Source of the DNA: Halanaerobium saccharolyticum subsp. saccharolyticum DSM 6643
GTDB lineage: Bacteria > Bacillota > Halanaerobiia > Halanaerobiales > Halanaerobiaceae
Direction of reading: 5' to 3'
Length of the DNA stretch: 64,000 nucleotides
Assembly (NCBI RefSeq): GCF_000350165.1
Contig: NZ_CAUI01000010.1
Span: 62,001-126,000, forward strand
The notes under the pieces are model-generated. The model was not told where the DNA came from. It saw only the letters and a list, made by a program, of their open reading frames with translations, and did no database searches. A program made the position numbers and the translations under genes. Below are positions 1 through 8,445 of the stretch, piece by piece; within the stretch, counting starts at the first letter, position 1, and every line of letters starts with the position of its first letter.

Positions 1-509
1 CTAGTTATACATTAAGTCAAGGACTTGAAGTTATCGGGCTGAAAAATGGCTATGATTTAATTATATGTGGTATGGAAAGTACAGATGGAGATACAGCACA
101 GGTGGGACCTGCAATTGCAGAAACTTTAAAAATTCCACATGTAGCCTATGTTAGTTCAATAAAGGAGTCTAATGGGGAAAAAATTATTGTTGAAAAAGAT
201 ATGGGAGAAACAATTGAAATTGTAGAATTTAGTTATCCCGGTTTGATTACAGTTACTAAAGAGGTAAATCAACCGCGGCTTCCATCATACAGACTTAAAC
301 TTGATACACGTGATAGAAAAATTGAAACTCTTACTTTTGCTGATTTGCTTGATGATGATGAAAACAATTTTGGTTTAAAGGGTTCTCCAACTCAGGTAGA
401 AAAAGTATTTCCTCCAGATGATAATATTGAAAAAGTAATGTGGACTGGAAATGGCGAAGAACTGTCAGAGAAATTATTTAATGAATTAAAGGAGTTGAAA
501 GTTATATGA
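1..509 (+). CDS. etfB: Electron transfer flavoprotein beta subunit, 3' part
   Basis: The frame is open from base 3, so the start codon lies upstream of the window; about 168 C-terminal residues are visible. The stretch CGMESTDGDTAQVGP is the nucleotide-binding signature of EtfB, followed by the family's usual mixed alpha/beta C-terminus. EtfB pairs with EtfA to carry electrons from a flavin dehydrogenase. The stop overlaps the next start by 4 bases (ATGA), so translation is coupled to etfA. With etfA and the GlcD-like gene it makes the arrangement of the electron-confurcating lactate dehydrogenase/Etf complex known from Acetobacterium woodii (LctBCD); that role here is inferred from gene order. 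Family assignment is secure. Confidence 0.93.
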   Translation, partial: SYTLSQGLEVIGLKNGYDLIICGMESTDGDTAQVGPAIAETLKIPHVAYVSSIKESNGEKIIVEKDMGETIEIVEFSYPGLITVTKEVNQPRLPSYRLKLDTRDRKIETLTFADLLDDDENNFGLKGSPTQVEKVFPPDDNIEKVMWTGNGEELSEKLFNELKELKVI

Positions 510-1729
510 GCAACTACGATATTGGTTATGTAAATTGTTCCTTATGTGAAAAATGTATTGATGCTTGTCCATTTGATGCCATTGCTGTAGTGGATGGTAA
601 AATAAAAATGAATTCAGCCTGCAAAGCTTGTGGAATATGTGTTGATAGCTGTCCGGAAGGTCTTATTACTCCTGTTAAAGATCAGAGAGCAAGCGTTGAT
701 AAAAGTCAATATACTGATGTTTTAGTTTTTGCAGAGCAAATTGAAGGGGAAGTACATCCGGTAACCTATGAATTAATGGGCAAAGGAAGAGAATTAGCTA
801 ATAAAATAGATCAGGAACTTCATGTTATTTTACTTGGGCATAATTTAATGGATCAGACTGATGAAATCTTGGCACATGGTGCTGATAAAATTTATGTTTA
901 TAACCAAAAAGCACTTCATCATTTTGATGTTCAGGCTTATGCTCGAGCATTTGAAGATTGTGTTGAAAAAACTAAGCCAACAATTATCTTAATTGGAGCA
1001 ACTCCAGTTGGTCGCTCACTCGCCCCCAGAATATCAACCAGGTTCAAAACAGGTTTAACTGCTGACTGCACCATTTTAGATGTAAGAGAAAATACAGATT
1101 TGGTTCAGACAAGACCTGCTTTTGGTGGTAATATAATGGCTAGAATTTTAACTACTAGAACCAGACCCCAGATGGCAACAATGCGCTATAAAGTTATGGA
1201 GCCAGCTGCAAAAGTTGATAATCCAACAGGGGAAATTATAAACTTTAGTGTTCCGGAAGCAGAATTAGAAACAAGATCAAATTTTATCAGCATTACTAAA
1301 AAACCTGAAGTAGAAAGTATTGAAGATGCAGATAAAATTATAGCTGTTGGTCGAGGAATAAGGGAAGAAAAAGACTTAGAGATGATCAAAGAACTTGCCG
1401 ATCTCATAGGAGCTAAAATTGGAACAACTAGACCTTTAATTGAAAAAGGATGGACCGGCCATCACCAGCAAATTGGCTTAAGTGGTAGATCAGTTAGACC
1501 AGAATTAATAATTACCTTAGGTATTTCGGGAGCAGTTCAATTTGTTGCAGGCATGAAAAGTTCAGAACATATTTTTGCGGTAAATAGTGATCCTGAGGCA
1601 AGCATTTTTAATGTGGCTCATTATGGTATGGTTGGAGATTTATATAATATTGTACCAAAATTAATTGAAAAAATTAAAAATGGAGAGAATGTATTTAAAA
1701 AAATAGAAAAAGAAGCAGTTGCAATTTAA
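506..1729 (+). CDS. etfA: Electron transfer flavoprotein alpha subunit with N-terminal 2x[4Fe-4S] ferredoxin domain
   Basis: The protein has 407 residues. Residues about 8-55 hold two ferredoxin cysteine motifs (CSLCEKCIDACP and CKACGICVDSCP), enough for two [4Fe-4S] clusters. The rest is a standard EtfA: the N-terminal alpha/beta domain, then the FAD-binding C-terminal domain with the conserved GLSGRSVRPELIITLGISGA-type segment near residues 330-350. A ferredoxin extension is typical of Etfs in bifurcating or confurcating complexes, where it could pass electrons to or from soluble ferredoxin. The ATG overlaps the etfB stop. The lactate-dehydrogenase-like gene follows 27 bases later behind a strong AAGGAGGA site, so the three genes form one operon. 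Confidence 0.95.
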   Translation: MSNYDIGYVNCSLCEKCIDACPFDAIAVVDGKIKMNSACKACGICVDSCPEGLITPVKDQRASVDKSQYTDVLVFAEQIEGEVHPVTYELMGKGRELANKIDQELHVILLGHNLMDQTDEILAHGADKIYVYNQKALHHFDVQAYARAFEDCVEKTKPTIILIGATPVGRSLAPRISTRFKTGLTADCTILDVRENTDLVQTRPAFGGNIMARILTTRTRPQMATMRYKVMEPAAKVDNPTGEIINFSVPEAELETRSNFISITKKPEVESIEDADKIIAVGRGIREEKDLEMIKELADLIGAKIGTTRPLIEKGWTGHHQQIGLSGRSVRPELIITLGISGAVQFVAGMKSSEHIFAVNSDPEASIFNVAHYGMVGDLYNIVPKLIEKIKNGENVFKKIEKEAVAI

Positions 1730-1756
1730 AAACACTGAGTTAAAGGAGGAAAATTG

Positions 1757-3148
1757 ATGGATTATAATAAAATAACAAAAGAAGATATAGAAGTATTAAT
1801 AGATATCTTAGATGATGATCGTGTAACTTTAAGAGAGGATATAAATGAGGATTATTCTCATGATGAATTAGCAGAATTGAAAGCATTTCCAGAAATTATG
1901 ATAGAACCTGAAACCACCGAAGAAGTTTCTCAAGTAATGAAATTTGCTTCTAAGAGAAATATACCGGTAACTCCCAGAGGGACTGGAACAGGACTTTGTG
2001 GTGGAGCAGTTGCTATGGAAGCTGGTATTTTATTATTAACAACTTCCATGGATCGAATTATTGAAATTGATGAGGAAAATTTGACTGCTAAAGTGCAGCC
2101 GGGAGTAATTTTGATGAATTTTTCCGAAAAAGTAAATGATTTAGGCTTTATGTATCCACCAGATCCAGGCGAAAAAAGTGCAACCTTAGGTGGTAATGTA
2201 CTAACTAATGCAGGTGGAATGCGAGCTGTTAAGTATGGTGTTACAAGAGATTATGTGCTGGGGATGGAAATTGTACTTCCCAATGGAGAAATAATTGATA
2301 CTGGAGGTAAAGTTGTTAAAAATAGTTCTGGTTATAGTATTCAAGATTTAATAATTGGTTCTGAAGGTACTTTAGGGATTGTAACAGAGATTACTTTAAA
2401 ATTAGTTCCAATGCCAAAAAAAGCATTAACCTTATTAATTCCTTTTGACAGTCTAGAAGAAGCAATTGGAACTGTACCAGAAATAATTAATGCTAAAATA
2501 GTTCCAACAGGAATTGAATTTATGGAAAAAGAGGTTTTATTAGCTGCAACTGATTATTTAGGTAAAGAATTTCCAGATACATCTGCTCCAGCCTATCTTT
2601 TGCTTAAATTTGATGGTAATGATAAAAAAGAAATAGAGAAAAAATATGAAGTAGCCGCTGATGTTTGCTTAGAGAATAATGCCTATGATGTATATATTGC
2701 TAATACAGATGAGCGTCAGGATGTAATCTGGGATACAAGAGGAGCTTTGCTTGAGGCACTAAAAGCAGTAAGTGAGCTAGATGAATGTGATGTGGTTGTA
2801 CCTAGGAATAAAGTTGCTGATTTTGTTAATTTTACTCATAATTTAGAGGATAAACATAAATTACGGATACGTGGTTTTGGTCATGCTGGAGATGGAAATT
2901 TACATCTGTATACTTTAAAAGATGACTTAGATGATGAAACCTGGCAGAAAAGGAATAAGGCAGTTATGGATGAACTCTATGCTAAGTCTAGAGAGATGAA
3001 AGGTAAAGTATCAGGAGAACACGGAATTGCAATTGCAAAAAAAGAATATTTACATGCAGATATTGGCCCGGTTCAGCTTGGCTTAATGAGGGGAATAAAA
3101 AATACTTTTGATCCGCAGAATATCTTAAACCCTGGCAAAACAGTTTAA
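1757..3148 (+). CDS. FAD-linked 2-hydroxyacid (D-lactate/glycolate) dehydrogenase, LctD/GlcD type
   Basis: About 463 residues. It has a PCMH-type FAD-binding domain (residues about 40-215, with PRGTGTGLCGGAV and PPDPGEKSATLGGN) and a FAD-oxidase C-terminal domain with the HAGDGNLH motif and a SGEHGIAIAKKEYL stretch. These are hallmarks of GlcD/D-lactate dehydrogenases. The in-frame TTG at 1754 is possible, but the ATG at 1757 sits 6 bases after AAAGGAGGA and is preferred. Directly after etfBA, it is probably the catalytic subunit of an Etf-dependent lactate dehydrogenase that oxidises lactate with NAD+ while spending reduced ferredoxin. The exact substrate is not proven; glycolate or another 2-hydroxyacid is possible. 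LarA-family racemases lie about 30 kb downstream. Confidence 0.88.
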   Translation: MDYNKITKEDIEVLIDILDDDRVTLREDINEDYSHDELAELKAFPEIMIEPETTEEVSQVMKFASKRNIPVTPRGTGTGLCGGAVAMEAGILLLTTSMDRIIEIDEENLTAKVQPGVILMNFSEKVNDLGFMYPPDPGEKSATLGGNVLTNAGGMRAVKYGVTRDYVLGMEIVLPNGEIIDTGGKVVKNSSGYSIQDLIIGSEGTLGIVTEITLKLVPMPKKALTLLIPFDSLEEAIGTVPEIINAKIVPTGIEFMEKEVLLAATDYLGKEFPDTSAPAYLLLKFDGNDKKEIEKKYEVAADVCLENNAYDVYIANTDERQDVIWDTRGALLEALKAVSELDECDVVVPRNKVADFVNFTHNLEDKHKLRIRGFGHAGDGNLHLYTLKDDLDDETWQKRNKAVMDELYAKSREMKGKVSGEHGIAIAKKEYLHADIGPVQLGLMRGIKNTFDPQNILNPGKTV

Positions 3149-3190
3149 ATTAACATTTATCTAATTTTATAGTTTTACAATAATAAGATT

Positions 3191-3237
3191 AAGCAGTCCA
3201 ATTTCTGTATAGGTCATGATTGAGGCTGCTTACTTTT
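3191..3237 (+). terminator. Probable terminator of the etf-lactate dehydrogenase operon
   Basis: AAGCAGTCC at 3191 can pair with GGCTGCTT ending at 3231 (one bulge), followed by ACTTTTTTA. It lies about 40 bases after the stop of the dehydrogenase gene. The loop is long, so confidence is moderate. Confidence 0.5.
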
Positions 3238-3243
3238 TTAAAA

Positions 3244-3270
3244 AGTAAAAACCCGCCTTGCAGCGGGTCT
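3244..3270 (-). terminator. Rho-independent terminator of the yaaA gene
   Basis: ACCCGC (3251-3256) pairs with GCGGGT (3263-3268). Read on the minus strand the stem is followed by TTTTTAC, and it lies about 25 bases past the yaaA stop. The opposite strand has no good U-run, so the direction is clear. Confidence 0.75.
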
Positions 3271-3294
3271 GAAAAAAATCATAAAAAAAGAGAT

Positions 3295-4032
3295 TTATTT
3301 TTCAAAGGGCTTAATAAAATAAAGTTCATTTTCAGAAGATTGATCTTCATTAAAAACATATCCATCCAAATTAATTTCTTTAATTTGATCTATGCTTTCA
3401 ACCTGTTTTTTGATCAATTCATTGAGCAGTTTGCCTCGATTATGTTTAACATAATAACCGACTGTTTTAAGGCTGCCATCCTCTTTTTCTTCTTTGAAAT
3501 AAAAATCTATTATCTTTCCTTCATAATTTTTTTCAACGACTTTGCTGTACTCATTTGAAGCTAAATTTATAATTAAATCAACATCAGAAAAATACTCTTT
3601 CATTACTTCCTGCCAGTATTCATAAAGATTGATTCCATTAGGTTTAAGCCTCATTTCCAACCTGTAAGGCCAGATTTCTGTATTTGAATGCAGTGGACCA
3701 TACATCGGAGAAATTATAATTAGCTTTTCCTGCATATATGAAAATTGCTCTTTATTATAGCTCTCTAAATCAATTTGTTTGAAAGCTGAGCCATTATAAC
3801 ATTCAATAGCCGGAATTGTTTGATCTTCAAAACTGTGGTTTTGAAAAAGTTCATATGTCCTATCTAAAAGTTTGCCCTGGATATCTAGTTCAGACTTTAA
3901 TTCCTTTTTTGACAATCCTTTAAGATAATTAAATAATTTTTTAGTCATATCTTTATTTGGAATATCTTTACCTTTTTCTTGGCTTTTTCTCTCGTGATTT
4001 TGAGTTTTGCTTGGTGATAATATTATTTTCAT
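3295..4032 (-). CDS. yaaA: YaaA family protein (peroxide stress response, UPF0246/DUF328)
   Basis: About 245 residues, full length for the family. The N-terminus MKIILSPSKTQ is the family signature, and the central IIISPMYGPLHSNTEIWPYR-type segment and the C-terminal KNYEGKIIDFYFKE segment are also conserved. In E. coli YaaA protects DNA and protein from oxidative damage by lowering free iron. An upstream ATG at 4041 is in frame, but the ribosome site AAGGAAAGG abuts it and is spaced correctly for the ATG at 4032, which also gives the canonical N-terminus. It is single on the minus strand, ends at its own terminator, and faces away from the CGGC gene by about 140 bases. Confidence 0.9.
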   Translation of the reverse strand: MKIILSPSKTQNHERKSQEKGKDIPNKDMTKKLFNYLKGLSKKELKSELDIQGKLLDRTYELFQNHSFEDQTIPAIECYNGSAFKQIDLESYNKEQFSYMQEKLIIISPMYGPLHSNTEIWPYRLEMRLKPNGINLYEYWQEVMKEYFSDVDLIINLASNEYSKVVEKNYEGKIIDFYFKEEKEDGSLKTVGYYVKHNRGKLLNELIKKQVESIDQIKEINLDGYVFNEDQSSENELYFIKPFEK

Positions 4033-4174
4033 ATTTAACATCCTTTCCTTGTAGAACTATATTATTTCTTATTTAATATATTCAAGGAAAATTATTTTAC
4101 TCCTTTATTATAAAAACAAATTGATATTTTCATAAAATGGTGAAATTAACCTTTATAAGTTAAATGAAAAATAT

Positions 4175-4621
4175 TTAATTGTAGCTTTTTCTAAGTTCTT
4201 CTTCATTTAAAATCAGCTCTATTTGTTTTCTTTTTGCAGGAGTGTCCCATGTTTTTAAAATATTATGTTTTTTAAAGTATTTTTCTGGTATTGGGTGAGT
4301 GCCAATTACCACTTTTGTATTATATGTATTTTCAATAAAATTTTTGAAATAGTTTATCCGTGGGCAGGGAGGATAACCAACAACTAAGCCTGTAGCAAGA
4401 TGAATAACTTCAGCTCCATTTTTAATCATTTCTTGAGGTGCATATTCTATATTTCCGCCTGGACAGCCTCCACAGCTTGTATAACCAACGACTTCTACCT
4501 CTTTACCTTTATAAATCTGAAAAGCACCTTCTCGATTTTGTAAAGCTTTAAAACATTTACCACCTGCACAGCTGCTGTAACGGTCACAGATAAAAATAGC
4601 TATTTTCTTTTTTGAACTCAT
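4175..4621 (-). CDS. CGGC domain-containing putative metal-binding protein
   Basis: About 148 residues. It opens KKIAIFICDRYSSCAGGKC, has the diagnostic VGYTSCGGCPGGN motif in the middle, and GYPPCPRINYFK near residue 95. These cysteines give the family its name and suggest metal binding, but no function is established. The ATG at 4621 follows AAGGAGG by 5 bases; the longer in-frame start at 4654 has no such site and is rejected. It appears to be transcribed alone, divergent from the ROK regulator at 4820. Confidence 0.85.
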   Translation of the reverse strand: MSSKKKIAIFICDRYSSCAGGKCFKALQNREGAFQIYKGKEVEVVGYTSCGGCPGGNIEYAPQEMIKNGAEVIHLATGLVVGYPPCPRINYFKNFIENTYNTKVVIGTHPIPEKYFKKHNILKTWDTPAKRKQIELILNEEELRKSYN

Positions 4622-4768
4622 AATAACCTCCTTATTTACTTTAGTTATGAACATTATACCATAAATATATATAAAGATATAATATAGTAGTCTAGTAGTA
4701 TATAGTTTATATTAATAAAAAACTGCTTAAATTAAATATTTTTTTAACTTTTTAAAGGACTTTTTAAA

Positions 4769-4797
4769 AGTATCTTCAATATATATAATAAGATACT
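4769..4797 (+). promoter_or_regulatory. Inverted repeat in the ROK regulator promoter, candidate operator
   Basis: AGTATCTT (4769-4776) and AAGATACT (4790-4797) form a perfect 8-base inverted repeat around the AT-rich CAATATATATAAT, 22 bases before the ROK start codon. Its position over a TATAAT-like -10 suggests autoregulation. This is an inference from symmetry and position only. Confidence 0.4.
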
Positions 4798-4819
4798 AAA
4801 GAAATCGAGGGTTGGTATT

Positions 4820-6010
4820 ATGGAAATTAAAAATTCTAAAGCTTTAAAAAGGCATAATCAACAAGCTGTATTAAGTGAAATTATAAAAAGACAGCCAATT
4901 TCTAGATCGAACTTAACGCAAGAGTTAGATGTATCTCATACAACTATATCATATTTAGTTAAAGATTTGATGGATAAAGAATTAGTTGTAGAAATGACTG
5001 CTGATTCAACAGGTGGGAGACCGCCAAAATTATTAAGCTTTAAAGGTGACAATAAATATATAATATCCATGAGTTTTGAAGAACGAAAGATTGCTTATGC
5101 TATATATAATTTAGATATTGAATTAATTGATAAAGAAATAATAGAGGTTAATAATGAACTTTTTGTTGATTTAATTAAAAAAATAGAAAAAGTGAGTAAA
5201 TTAAAAAATAAAGAGTTTGATATAAATGAAGAACAGATCTTTGGAATAGGTGTGTCAGTACCAGGTATCTATAAAGAATATAAAGACTTAGTAATAAATT
5301 CTACAACTCATTATTTAGGCAGTATTAATTTAAAAACTGAGCTAAATAAAATATTTAACTATGCCCCAATATATATAGATAATGATGCTAACCTATCTGT
5401 CTATTATGAGTGGAGTCATATGTTAGATAAAGAATATGATAACTTAATTTATATTTATGTTGTAGACGGAATTGGTAGTGGAATTATAGTTAATAATAGT
5501 TTATATACAGGTAGTCATGGTAATGCAGGAGAAATTGGGCATATGAAAGTTAAATCTAAAGGAAAAAAATGTATCTGCGGTGGACAAGGGTGTCTAGAAA
5601 CAATATCATCAATAAAAGCTATTGAAGATGATTTTAAAAAAGCAGTTGATAATGGAGAATATACTCTTTTAAACGATATATTTGATTCTCCTTTTGATTA
5701 TAAAGAGATTATTACCGGTTATCTAAATAATGATAAATTGTGTAAAAAAATAATTAATAGAGCTATAAAATACTTTGTTCGCGGTCTTTCTAGTATAATA
5801 AACATATTTGATCCTCAGATAATAGTTTTAGGTGGTCTTTTTGATGAATTTAATGAAGACATGATTAAAAAAATTAATAACAAACTTGAGAATTCATATT
5901 TTCCTGATGAAAATGATAAACCTAAAATAATTAATAGAGGTGACCAACAAAATTACCAAATTTCAGCTGTAACTTCTTTTATATTCGATAAATGGAAAGC
6001 TAATTTCTGA
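4820..6010 (+). CDS. ROK family transcriptional regulator (XylR/NagC type)
   Basis: 396 residues. Residues about 10-75 form a winged helix-turn-helix (ISRSNLTQELDVSHTTISYLVKDL is its core, quoted here only in part as SRSNLTQELDVSHTTIS). A ROK sugar-kinase-like domain follows, with DGIGSGIIVNNSLYTGSHGN, the EIGHMKV phosphate-loop region, and the zinc-binding CICGGQGCLE (consensus CxCGxxGCxE). ROK repressors usually sense a sugar or sugar phosphate and control adjacent uptake genes. It precedes the sugar ABC operon on the same strand with about 180 bases of extremely AT-rich DNA between, so it is the likely regulator of 6193-11502. The ATG follows a GAGGG site. Confidence 0.92.
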   Translation: MEIKNSKALKRHNQQAVLSEIIKRQPISRSNLTQELDVSHTTISYLVKDLMDKELVVEMTADSTGGRPPKLLSFKGDNKYIISMSFEERKIAYAIYNLDIELIDKEIIEVNNELFVDLIKKIEKVSKLKNKEFDINEEQIFGIGVSVPGIYKEYKDLVINSTTHYLGSINLKTELNKIFNYAPIYIDNDANLSVYYEWSHMLDKEYDNLIYIYVVDGIGSGIIVNNSLYTGSHGNAGEIGHMKVKSKGKKCICGGQGCLETISSIKAIEDDFKKAVDNGEYTLLNDIFDSPFDYKEIITGYLNNDKLCKKIINRAIKYFVRGLSSIINIFDPQIIVLGGLFDEFNEDMIKKINNKLENSYFPDENDKPKIINRGDQQNYQISAVTSFIFDKWKANF

Positions 6011-6192
6011 TAAGAAATTATATTAATAAAAATTTACAGAATTTTTAAAAAATTAATTAAAAATTTAAACAATATTAATAATTAAACTATAAAATTATAA
6101 TTAAAATTTTTTTATTTTTTAAAAAATCCAAAAGGAGGGATGGTAAAGATAATTTTGATTTAAAGTATTAAAAATTCAAAGGAGGATGAAAA

Positions 6193-7464
6193 ATGTTTAA
6201 TAAGAAGTCACTTTTAATTTTAACACTTGTAATTTTATTTGTGGGTGTATTCGCTTTATCAACTTCTGCAGAAACAATTAAAATGATTAGTATGAAACAA
6301 GCTGGTTGGACACCAGAAGAGTATGATCAAATCATTGCTGAGTTTGAAGATAATAATCCAGGCATAGAAGTAGAGCTTACATTGGTTGGTTATGATGCTT
6401 TGCATGATAAGTTAATTACTTCAATTTCTGGAGCTAATCCAGCCTATGATGTTGTTTTAATTGATGATATCTGGTACGCACAGTTTGCTGAAGCTGGTTG
6501 GTTATTAGATGTAACAGAACGAGTATCTAGTGATATGAATGATGATGTATATGACAAGGCCTGGGAAGTTGTTGGATATAATGACCGACTTTATGGACTA
6601 CCTTGGCTCTTAGATTTAGAATATTTCTTTTACAACGAACAAATTCTAAATGAAGCTGGTATTGAAAATCCACCTAAAACATGGGAAGAAGTTGTGGAAC
6701 AGTCAAGAATAATAAAAGAAAAAGGTATTGTTGAATATCCAATGGTTTGGAGTTGGGCTCAGATTGAAGCACTTATCTGTGATTGGGTAACATTACTTAA
6801 AGGTAATAATGGGGACTTTTTTGATGAAAATAATAAACCAGCATTTAATAATAAAAGGGGAGTTGAAACTTTAAGCTGGATGAAAGAAACTATTGACAGT
6901 GGACTTACAAACCCAGCAAGCTTGTCTGCTAATGAAGAAGAAGTAAGAAGAATTTTCTCACAAGGTAATGCTGCTTTTACAATTAACTGGGTCTACATGT
7001 ATGAATTATTAAATAATCCAGATGAATCTAATATAGTTGGCCAAACACAACTTGCTTTAATGCCTGTATTTGAAGATGCAAAATCAGAAGGTGTTGAAAG
7101 TGCAAGTATTACTGGTTCAATGGGCTTTAGTGTAACAAAAAATTCTCCAAATGCAGATATTGCCTATGATTTAATTGAATTTATGACAAGTAAAGATATT
7201 CAAACAAGATATGCTGATCATGTAACTCCGATGTACAAATCTGTAATGCAGCAAGAAGAAATAATTGAAATGCATCCTGAAACATTTAAAATGTTTGATA
7301 AGCAGTTCCCGTATATTTATTCAAGACCAAAAGTTCCTTATTATACTGAAATGTCACGTGTGTTACAAACTTCAATTCAGAATGCTCTTGTAGGTAATGT
7401 TAGTCCACAAGAAGCATTAGATAACGCTGCAGAAGAAGTAGAAAAAATTCAAGAACGTTGGTAA
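6193..7464 (+). CDS. Sugar ABC transporter substrate-binding protein
   Basis: 423 residues. It has an N-terminal signal peptide (charged MFNKKS, hydrophobic core, predicted cleavage after FALSTSA near residue 26) and then a family-1 extracellular solute-binding fold (KQAGWTPEEYDQIIAEFEDNNPGIEVE start, MGFSVTKNSPNADIAYDLIEF near residue 310; quoted only to identify the fold). There is no lipobox cysteine, which is unusual for a Gram-positive binding protein and suits an organism with an outer membrane, as Halanaerobiales have; anchoring cannot be settled from sequence. It heads an operon and is followed by a strong stem-loop. The ATG lies 8 bases after AAAGGAGG. Confidence 0.93.
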   Translation: MFNKKSLLILTLVILFVGVFALSTSAETIKMISMKQAGWTPEEYDQIIAEFEDNNPGIEVELTLVGYDALHDKLITSISGANPAYDVVLIDDIWYAQFAEAGWLLDVTERVSSDMNDDVYDKAWEVVGYNDRLYGLPWLLDLEYFFYNEQILNEAGIENPPKTWEEVVEQSRIIKEKGIVEYPMVWSWAQIEALICDWVTLLKGNNGDFFDENNKPAFNNKRGVETLSWMKETIDSGLTNPASLSANEEEVRRIFSQGNAAFTINWVYMYELLNNPDESNIVGQTQLALMPVFEDAKSEGVESASITGSMGFSVTKNSPNADIAYDLIEFMTSKDIQTRYADHVTPMYKSVMQQEEIIEMHPETFKMFDKQFPYIYSRPKVPYYTEMSRVLQTSIQNALVGNVSPQEALDNAAEEVEKIQERW

Positions 7465-7471
7465 AACAATA

Positions 7472-7507
7472 AAATAGTGCGGAGTTTTTAAATACTCCGC
7501 ACTATTT
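7472..7507 (+). promoter_or_regulatory. Intercistronic stem-loop after the binding-protein gene
   Basis: AAATAGTGCGGAGT (7472-7485) and ACTCCGCACTATTT (7494-7507) are perfect 14-base arms. No long U-run follows, so it is more likely an mRNA-stabilising or partial-termination element that keeps the binding protein more abundant than the permeases. That role is inferred; the repeat itself is exact. Confidence 0.75.
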
Positions 7508-7533
7508 TCACTAATTTTATGGGGGAAAACATT

Positions 7534-8442
7534 ATGAACTTTATTAAAAAAAAGATCACCAGTAAATTTGAAAAAAACACAAATTTGCTAGGATGGATTT
7601 TGGTTCTTCCAAGTTTTTTAATAATTGCTTCTGTGGTTTTTTATCCAATTGTTAGAACAATGTGGTTAAGCTTTACTTCCTATTCATTAGCTTATCCTTG
7701 GAGGACACAATTTATTGGCTTGAAAAATTATATTGATTTTTTTATATCTTTTGATTTTTGGGCAACAATCGGTAGAACTGCTTATTTTACAATAATTTCG
7801 ACAGGTATAGAAATTGTTTTAGGTATAGCTATTGCATATTTAATAAATTTACACCTGAAAGGGTGGAAAATATTAAGAACAATTGTAATTATACCTTGGG
7901 CTGTACCAACAGTTGTAAATGCAATTATGTGGAAATGGATTTATAATGCAGAATATGGTGCTTTAAATGGATTGTTGCAATCATTAAATATAATTGATAA
8001 GTATCAGACTTGGTTATCTAAACCTTGGACAGCGATGAATTTAGTTATATTAGCCGATGTCTGGAAATGTACACCATTTGTTGTTTTAATTATGAGTGCT
8101 TCTTTGGCAACTATAAGCGAAGACCTTTATGAAGCAGCAGATATTGATGGTGCGAATGGACTTCAAGTTTTTAGCTATATTACATTACCATTATTAAAAC
8201 CAGCTATTATGGTTGCTTTAGTTATAAGAACTGTTGAAGCATTTAAAGCTTTTGATATTATATATGTTTTAACTAGAGGTGGCCCAGCTAATGGAACCCA
8301 GATTATTTCATATAAAGCATATTTAGAATCATTCAGCTTTTTAAATATGGGAAGGGGTTCAGCTCTTTCATTTATAGTTTCTATATTTATATTAATTTTA
8401 TCTCTGGTTTATATAAGAATCTTATATACAGAGGACGTGTAA
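7534..8442 (+). CDS. Sugar ABC transporter permease, MalF/UgpA type
   Basis: About 302 residues with six predicted transmembrane segments. The first is at about residues 20-42, and the conserved EAA loop (YEAADIDGANGLQVFSYITLP) lies near residue 200, the contact site for the ATPase. The ATG at 7534 follows GGGGGAA with suitable spacing; an in-frame ATG at 7519 overlaps that site and is less likely. It is the first permease of a heteromeric pair, with the second starting 3 bases after its stop. No ATPase gene is present in the operon, so a shared MsmX/UgpC-like ATPase encoded elsewhere is presumably used. Confidence 0.92.
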   Translation: MNFIKKKITSKFEKNTNLLGWILVLPSFLIIASVVFYPIVRTMWLSFTSYSLAYPWRTQFIGLKNYIDFFISFDFWATIGRTAYFTIISTGIEIVLGIAIAYLINLHLKGWKILRTIVIIPWAVPTVVNAIMWKWIYNAEYGALNGLLQSLNIIDKYQTWLSKPWTAMNLVILADVWKCTPFVVLIMSASLATISEDLYEAADIDGANGLQVFSYITLPLLKPAIMVALVIRTVEAFKAFDIIYVLTRGGPANGTQIISYKAYLESFSFLNMGRGSALSFIVSIFILILSLVYIRILYTEDV

Positions 8443-8445
8443 AAG

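Noticed and set aside
3220-3558. A 112-codon plus-strand ORF opposite yaaA.
   Set aside because: It is the complement of the conserved yaaA coding sequence and runs through its terminator; low-complexity Phe/Ile-rich translation.
4681-4705. TAGTAGTCTAGTAGTA upstream of the ROK gene as an operator.
   Set aside because: It is a short direct repeat without dyad symmetry and lies over 100 bases upstream; the inverted repeat at 4769 is a better candidate.
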